Position numbers and translations under genes: made by a program. Shown here one piece after another: positions 58,508 to 64,000 of a stretch of 64,000 bases of DNA (the stretch's first letter is position 1; each line of letters begins with the position of its first letter). The notes under the pieces are model-generated. The model was not told the DNA's origin and made no database searches. It was given only the letters and a program-made list of their open reading frames with translations. Source of the DNA: Anaeramoeba flamelloides (Eukaryota; Metamonada; Anaeramoebidae); the NCBI GenBank assembly GCA_027625915.1, contig JANTQA010000023.1, forward strand, positions 24,217,181 through 24,281,180, read 5' to 3'.

Positions 58508-58587
58508 CAAATTTTGTACCCAATTTGAGATTTTTTGTGCCTTCAAATTTCGTTGGAAAGTTTGTGTCTTAAAAGAACTGATTGTAT
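58508..58587. mobile_element. Half copy of the CAGTCAGTTTCAC MITE family
   Basis: Matches the right half of the elements at 14432 and 58695, including TTTTTTGTGCCTT and TTTCGTTGGAAAGTTTGTG, ending CTGATTGTA. The left half is absent or replaced by a T/C-rich tract. Confidence 0.6.
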
Positions 58588-58694
58588 TAATTTATTAATA
58601 TTTACCACCATCAATTTATTTATTAATACTTTAATTAATTCAATTAAATATTAATAAATAAATTGATTAATTATTAAATATTAATAGCTAATTA

Positions 58695-58835
58695 CAGTCA
58701 GTTTCACTTTTAAGACACAAACTTTCAACGAAATTCTAAGGCAACAAAAAATCTCAAATTAAGGTACAAAATTTGGAGATTTTTTGTGCCTTAAAATTTC
58801 GTTGAAAGTTTGTGCCTTTATAGTGAAACTGATTG
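58695..58835. mobile_element. TA-flanked MITE, CAGTCAGTTTCAC family
   Basis: Starts CAGTCAGTTTCACTTTTAAG and ends AGTGAAACTGATTG, with TA on both sides (58693-58694, 58836-58837). Shorter inside than the copy at 14432-14630. Confidence 0.75.
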
Positions 58836-58899
58836 TATTTAGGTATTAATTAATTCACTATTTCATTAATTAATTCAATTAAACATTACCAATTCAATT

Positions 58900-59235
58900 C
58901 CTTACTAAAACAACAGTTGAAGAACATCTATTGTAATTCGCACTAAATTCAAATTGGAAAGAATTTTGATTTTACAAACAATTTCATTTTTTTTATCTTT
59001 TTTTTGTTTGTTTTCATTTCCTTTTTTGCAGTTACGTAATATGTTTGATTCGAATCTCGAAATTTTTTCAATGGTTGATAAAGGTTAGTGTTGAGTTTGT
59101 TAAATTGGAGAAATCAAATACAATTGATGGAGTGGTATCTTATCATTTGATGATCAAACAATGGTTGGTGAAATTTCAACAAATTACCAATACGCATTTT
59201 TGTTCCGCTCGTTTCTTATTTTGGACACACCTGTT
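58900..59235. mobile_element. Mariner-like MITE, partial copy 3
   Basis: Matches positions about 36905-37215 of copy 1 (TTTTGATTTTACAAACAATT; TTTGCAGTTACGTAAT; TTGGTGAAATTTCAACAAAT; TTTTGGACACACCTG). It lacks both terminal repeats and has many one-base deletions relative to copy 1. Confidence 0.65.
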
Positions 59236-59269
59236 TTTTTTTTTTTTGAGGTTTAAATATTTTGCTACT

Positions 59270-60168
59270 TGTTTGGATTTGAAAGATCTTTGTTTGGGGT
59301 GTTTTTCCTCCTGAGTATACCTTAAAAATTTGTAACGAAGAGCAAAAAATACTCTTATTTTATAAATAATTTGTAGGAATCACTCAACCAAAAAGATCCA
59401 AGATCCTTAAAAATTTCCAATGGTTTTCCAGTAAAGTAAAATTCTACTTATCAGAAAAAGTTCTTTTTGTTTTAAAAAATAAATGCCAAAAATAGTTCTA
59501 ACAAATCACTTTTTGTTGGTTTTGGTTTCCTACTTCCATTACTCTTCGAAAATTACCAACTTGACAAAATTACAATTCTGATCGAAATACCTATCAACCG
59601 TTTTTGAAAGAAAACCAAAACCACCTGGGATTCATCCCAGCCAACCCCTGAAACGCAACCTGGTGACCTTTTATCTTTGCAAACGCAAACCGAAAATTGA
59701 AATTGAAATTTAATCGAAAGTGGAGAGCACATTAGATCATACGAGATTTCTGGTAGGTTACAAAAGGGCATTTTTGTTGTATTGAGAATTTTATTATTTT
59801 GCTTACTTTATGAAAAATTTGTCTTGGTTTTGTCAACATTCAAAAACACTAAAAAAGTGTGTGGTAAATTAAACATGCCTGGCAATTTGTAATCGTAAAA
59901 TTTCATCTCCTAAAAGGTGTCATTAAAAACAATTTCGGGGCAAAAATATTAAGTGGAAACAAAAAAATTCAATTTTGAATGAAAAAAACAACACGACGGT
60001 TTGTTTCATAATTCAAGACTAAAAATGGTATTACTTCATTTTGCAATTCAAAAAGACAAAGTTTACAAAGGAAATTAATAATTTTAAAAAAGAAATAAAA
60101 GAAAACAAACAAAAATGTAATTAAAATAAAAATGCTATTACTTAAACAAAGATCATTAATTGTTGGTA
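59270..60168. repeat. Subtelomere-like block X, distal diverged copy
   Basis: Second copy of 51735-52692, in direct orientation. It is slightly shorter, with many small indels. Around 59605-59695 it is locally C-rich: at aligned positions T in copy 1 is C here at least eight times (for example ATCCTAGCC to ATCCCAGCC, ATGC to ACGC, AACTG to AACCG). It is followed by the second CCAGG array. Confidence 0.7.
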
Positions 60169-60206
60169 CTTGTGTACCCTGACCAGAACTGCGTCGGGCG
60201 GGGCGG

Positions 60207-62520
60207 CAGGCCAGGCCAGGCCAGGCTAGGCAGGCCAGGCCAGGCCAGGGCAGGCCAGGCCAGGGCAGGCCAGGCAGGGCGGCAGGCCAGGCAGGCCAGG
60301 CCAGGCGGCCAGGCCAGGCGCAGGCCAGGCCAGGCCAGGCCAGGCCAGGCCAGGCCAGGCCAGGCCAGGCCAGGCCAGGCAGGCCAGGCCAGGCCAGGCC
60401 AGGCAGGCCAGGCCAGGCGCAGGCCAGGCAGGCCAGGCCAGGCCAGGCCAGGCCAGGCCAGGCCAGGCCAGGCCAGGCCAGGCCAGGCCAGGCCAGGCCA
60501 GGCAGGCCAGGCCAGGCCAGGCCAGGCAGGCCAGGCAGGCCAGGCCAGGCCAGGCCAGGCCAGGCCAGGCCAGGCCAGGCCAGGCAGGCCAGGCCAGGCC
60601 AGGCCAGGCCAGGCCAGGCCAGGCCAGGCCAGGCCAGGCAGGCCAGGCCAGGCCAGGCCAGGCAGGCCAGGCCAGGCCAGGCCAGGTCAGGCCAGGCAGG
60701 CAGGCCAGGCCAGGCCAGGCCAGGGCAGGCCAGGCAGGCCAGGCAGGCCAGGCCAGGCTCAGGCCAGGCCAGGCCAGGCAGGCCAGGTCAGGCAGCGGCA
60801 GGCCAGGTCAGGCAGGCCAGGCAGCAGGCCAGGCCAGGCAGGCCAGGTCAGGCCAGGCCAGGCCAGGCCAGGCCAGGCCAGGCCAGGCCAGGCAGGCCAG
60901 GCCAGGCGGCAGGCCAGGCCAGGCAGGCAGGCCAGGCAGGCCAGGCCAGGCAGGCCAGCAGGCAGGCCAGGCCAGGCAGGCCAGGCAGGGCAGGCCAGGC
61001 AGGCCAGGCCAGGCAGGTCAGGCCAGGCAGGCCAGGCAGGCCAGGCCAGGCAGGCCAGGCCAGGCCAGGCAGGTCAGGTCAGGCAGGCCAGGCCAGGCCA
61101 GGCAGGCAGGCCAGGCCAGGCCAGGCCAGGCCAGGCCAGGCGCCAGGCCAGGCCAGGCCAGGCAGGCCAGGCCAGCCAGGCCAGGCAGGCAGGCCAGGCA
61201 GGCCAGGCCAGGCCAGGCCAGGCCAGGCCAGGCCAGGCGCAGGCCAGGCCAGGCCAGGCAGCCAGGCCAGGCGGCAGGCCAGGCCAGGCCAGGCAGGCCA
61301 GGCCAGGCAGGCCAGGCAGGCCAGGCAGGCCAGGGCCAGGCCAGGCCAGGCCAGGCCAGGCCAGGCCAGGCAGGCAGGCCAGGCAGGCCAGGCGGCGCAG
61401 GCCAGGCCAGGCCAGGCAGGCCAGGCCAGGCCAGGCCAGGCGGCAGGCCAGGCCAGGCCAGGCCAGGCCAGGCCAGGCCAGGCCAGGCCAGGCCAGGCCA
61501 GGTCAGGCCAGGTCAGGCCAGGCCAGGCAGGTCAGGGCAGGCCAGGCCAGGCCAGGCCAGGCAGGGCAGGCCAGGCCAGGCCAGGCCAGGCAGGCCAGGC
61601 AGGCCAGGCCAGGCCAGGCAGGCCAGGCAGGCCAGGCAGGCCAGGCCAGGCCAGGCCAGGCCAGGCCAGGCCAGGCCAGGCAGGCCAGGCCAGGCCAGGC
61701 CAGGCCAGGCCAGGCAGGCCAGGCCAGCCAGGCCAGGCCAGGCCAGGCCAGGCCAGGCCAGGCCAGGCCAGGCCAGGCAGGCCAGGCCAGGCCAGGGCAG
61801 GCCAGGCCAGGCCAGGCCAGGCCAGGCACAGCCAGGCAGGCTGCAGGCAGCAGGCCAGGCGCCAGCCAGGCCAGGCCAGGCCAGGCCAGGCAGGCCAGGC
61901 AGGCAGGCCAGGCCAGGCCAGGCCAGGCCAGGCCAGGCCAGGCCAGGCCAGGCCAGGCCAGGCCAGGCCAGGCCAGGCCAGGCCAGGCCAGGCCAGGCCA
62001 GGCCAGGCCAGGCAGGCAGGTCAGGCCAGGCCAGGCCAGGCCAGGCCAGGCCAGGCCAGGCCAGGCAGGCAGGCCAGGCCAGGCCAGGCCAGGCCAGGCA
62101 GGCCAGGCAGGCCAGGCAGGCCAGGCCAGGCCAGGCCAGGCCAGGCGCAGGCCAGGCCAGGCCAGGCCAGGCCAGGCAGGCCAGGCCAGGCCAGGCAGGC
62201 AGGCCAGGCCAGGCAGGTCAGGCCAGGCCAGGCCAGGCCAGGCCAGGCCAGTCAGGCAGGCCAGGCCAGGCCACCAGGCCAGGCCAGGTCACAGGCCAGG
62301 CCAGCCAGGCCAGGCCAGGCCAGGCAGGCAGGCAGCCAGGCCACAGCAGGCCAAGCCAGGCAGCAGCCAGGCCAGGCCAGGCCAGGCCAGGCCAGGCAGG
62401 CCAGCAGGCCAGGCAGGCCAGGCCAGGCCAGGCCAGGCCAGCCAGGCAGGCAGGCCAGGCCAGCAGGGCCAGGCCAGGCAGGCCACAGGCAGGCCAGGCA
62501 GGCAGGCCAGGCAGGTCAGG
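60207..62520 (+). repeat. CCAGG array 2 (dense part)
   Basis: Same unit set as array 1 (CCAGG, CAGG, CCAGGG), with a higher share of TCAGG and CGGCAGG variants. It starts directly after a short GC-rich junction (about 60169-60206). Continuous open frames on the minus strand, reading as Trp/Pro/Gly/Leu/Ala repeats, result from the lack of A on that strand. Confidence 0.9.
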
Positions 62521-63955
62521 CAGCCATCAGCAAGCAGCAGGCCAAGCACAGCACAGGCGCGCAGCAGGAGGCCAGGCCAGGTCAGAGGACAGCAGGCAGC
62601 CAGGCACAGGCAGGCAGGCCACCAGGCCAGCAGGCCAGCCAGGCCAGGCACAGGCCAGGCCAGGCCAGGCCAGCAGGCCAGGCCAGGCCAGGCCAGGCCA
62701 GGCAGCAGGCAGGCAGCAGGCAGCAGCAGGCAGGCCAGGCCAGGCAGGCCAGGCAGGCCAGGCCAGGCAGGCCAGGCCAGGCCAGGCCAGGCCAGGCCAG
62801 GCCAGGCAGGCCAGGCAGGCCAGGGCAGGCCAGGCCAGGCAGCCAGGCAGGCAGGCCAGGCCAGGCCAGCCAGGCCAGGCCAGGCCACAGGCCAGGCAGG
62901 CCAGGCCAGGCCAGGCCACCAGGCGCAGGAGTCAGGCCAGGAGCAGGCCAGGCCAGGCAGGCCAGGCAGGCCAGGCAGGCAGGCAGGCAGCCAGGCCAGG
63001 CACCAGCAGGCCAGGCAGCAGGCCAGCCAGGCGGCCAGCCAGGCCAGGCCAGGCCAGGCCAGGCCAGGCCAGGCCAGGCCAGGCAGGCCAGGCCAGGAGC
63101 ACCACAGGCAGGCCAGGCCAGGCCAGACAGGCCGCACAGGCAGCCAGGCCAGGCGGCAGGCCAGGCCAGGCAGCCAGGCAGGCCAGCACAGGCAGGGCAG
63201 GCCAGGCAGCCAGGCCAGGCAGGCCAGGCAGGCAGGCCAGCAGCAGGCAGGAAGCCAGCCAGGCCAGGCCAGCGCCAGGACAGGCAGGCCAGAGCAGGCG
63301 GCAGCCAGGCAGGCCAGCAGGCACAGGCAGGCCAGGCAGCAGCAGGCCAACAGGCACAGAGAAGAAAGGCACGCACCAGGCCAGGCCAAAGCAAGGCGCA
63401 CAGGAGTCACGCCAGGAGCAGCAGGCCACGAGGCCAGGCAGGCCAGCAGGCCAGCAAGCGAGCAGCCAGCAGGCACACCAAGGCAACACAGCCAGCAGAC
63501 AAGCCAGCACAAAGGCCACACAGAAGAGAGCAGCAGGCAAGAGCACGCAGGCAAGAAGCAAGGCAGCCAGGCACAACACCCACAGAAGGCAGCCAGGCCA
63601 CACCAGCAAACAGCAGCAACAACGCACCCACAACACAGCCAGCACAAGCACAGAGCAAGGGCAAAGCCCCGAGCAACACAGAACACACAGAGGCACCAGC
63701 CCAGCCAAACAGGCACCAGCACAGGCACCCACCGCACCAGGAGAGCAGCCACCACCACCACACAGGCCAGGAGGCCCAGGAGCCACCAGGCAGAGCAGGC
63801 AGCACAGCACGCACACACCAGCACACACACACCGGCAAGGCACAAGCAGGGCACAGGCAGGCCAGCCATCACACGGCACAGCCCAACCAGCAGAGCTAGC
63901 AGCAGCGGTAGCACCAGAGCACAGCCCCAGCACCAACAGGCACACCACAACACCA
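62521..63955 (+). repeat. T-depleted, largely non-repetitive segment
   Basis: Progressively less repetitive to the right, composed of CAG, CAC, CAA, GGCA and AGG words with very few T. By about 63550-63750 it is not a CCAGG array. Reading C as T there gives ordinary-looking AT-rich sequence with scattered TTAGG, so the T deficit covers what looks like unique DNA as well as repeats. Confidence 0.6.
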
Positions 63956-64000
63956 GGCAGGCCAGGCAGGCCAGGCCAGGCCAGGCAGGCCAGGCCAGGC
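63956..64000 (+). repeat. CCAGG array resuming at the window edge
   Basis: Regular CAGG/CCAGG units return and run off the end of the window. Confidence 0.8.

Larger units (their letters stand above)
56407..59269. other. AT-rich block between the two arrays, indel-rich
   Basis: Contains short protein-like stretches in different frames (near 56450-56570 and 57423-57840 on the minus strand; near 58040-58260 on the plus strand, including a Glu/Ser/Lys run) but no intact recognisable gene. It also holds MITE copies with many single-base gaps relative to copies elsewhere. Such a pattern fits either decayed genes or a poorly polished consensus. Confidence 0.5.

Noticed and set aside
62289-63953. 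A 554-codon minus-strand frame with Trp-Pro-Gly-Leu-Ala repeats, plus several overlapping ones
   Set aside because: Same reason: absence of A on that strand. The repeats translate the CCAGG units.
1-64000. CRISPR arrays, tRNA genes, riboswitches and bacterial-type operons
   Set aside because: No direct-repeat/spacer structure, no T-loop GGTTCRA consensus with a matching acceptor stem, and gene structure is eukaryotic throughout.

Overview
The window is from a very AT-rich nuclear genome of a unicellular eukaryote. The evidence is a ribosomal protein eS26 gene, an Elongator subunit gene with GT-AG introns, a 5S rRNA gene and an array of telomere-type TTAGG repeats. The lineage is not fixed by the sequence. 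Lys/Asn/Glu-rich low-complexity proteins, poly-Ser runs and long A/T homopolymers point to an AT-rich protist. I see no mitochondrial, bacterial or intact viral genes.

Genes are sparse and lie at 7.0-18.1, 20.8-29.0 and 38.8-44.7 kb. From the left: eS26 (minus, two coding exons, unusual Arg-Gly tail); a modular metallothionein-like protein with 53 cysteines; an unrecognised 538-residue basic, Ser-rich protein; one 5S rRNA gene (minus); ELP2 (minus, four coding exons, one intron of about 3.6 kb full of repeats); a weak three-exon candidate near 33 kb; and a giant protein that looks like about twelve degenerate PH-like repeats and lacks its first exon in my model. ELP2 (tRNA wobble-uridine modification), eS26 and 5S rRNA all serve translation, but nothing suggests co-regulation.

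Between genes are many small inverted-repeat DNA elements. One set is flanked by TTAA (11.6, 12.8, 29.5, 32.1, 50.0 kb). Another is flanked by TA (1.3, 8.65, 14.4, 36.9, 37.8, 49.1, 58.7 kb). A LINE-type reverse-transcriptase fragment lies at 31.0 kb. Two repeats occur as paralogous pairs; one pair preserves the empty site of a nested element.

The right end, from 51.7 kb, is the most unusual part. A roughly 0.96-kb block is followed by a TTAGG array. At about 52.99 kb the sequence abruptly loses nearly all T and becomes CCAGG repeats to 56.4 kb. Then come 3.8 kb of AT-rich, indel-rich DNA ending in a diverged second copy of the same block, then more T-less CCAGG repeats to the window edge. 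The variants match one to one (TTAGG/CCAGG, TAGG/CAGG, TTAGGG/CCAGGG), and the second block copy carries a local run of T-to-C differences. This looks like a strand-specific T-to-C conversion of telomere repeats. A long-read base-calling and assembly artefact is the leading explanation; A-to-I type deamination or a variant telomerase template is the biological alternative. The long minus-strand frames there exist only because DNA without A cannot contain a stop codon.
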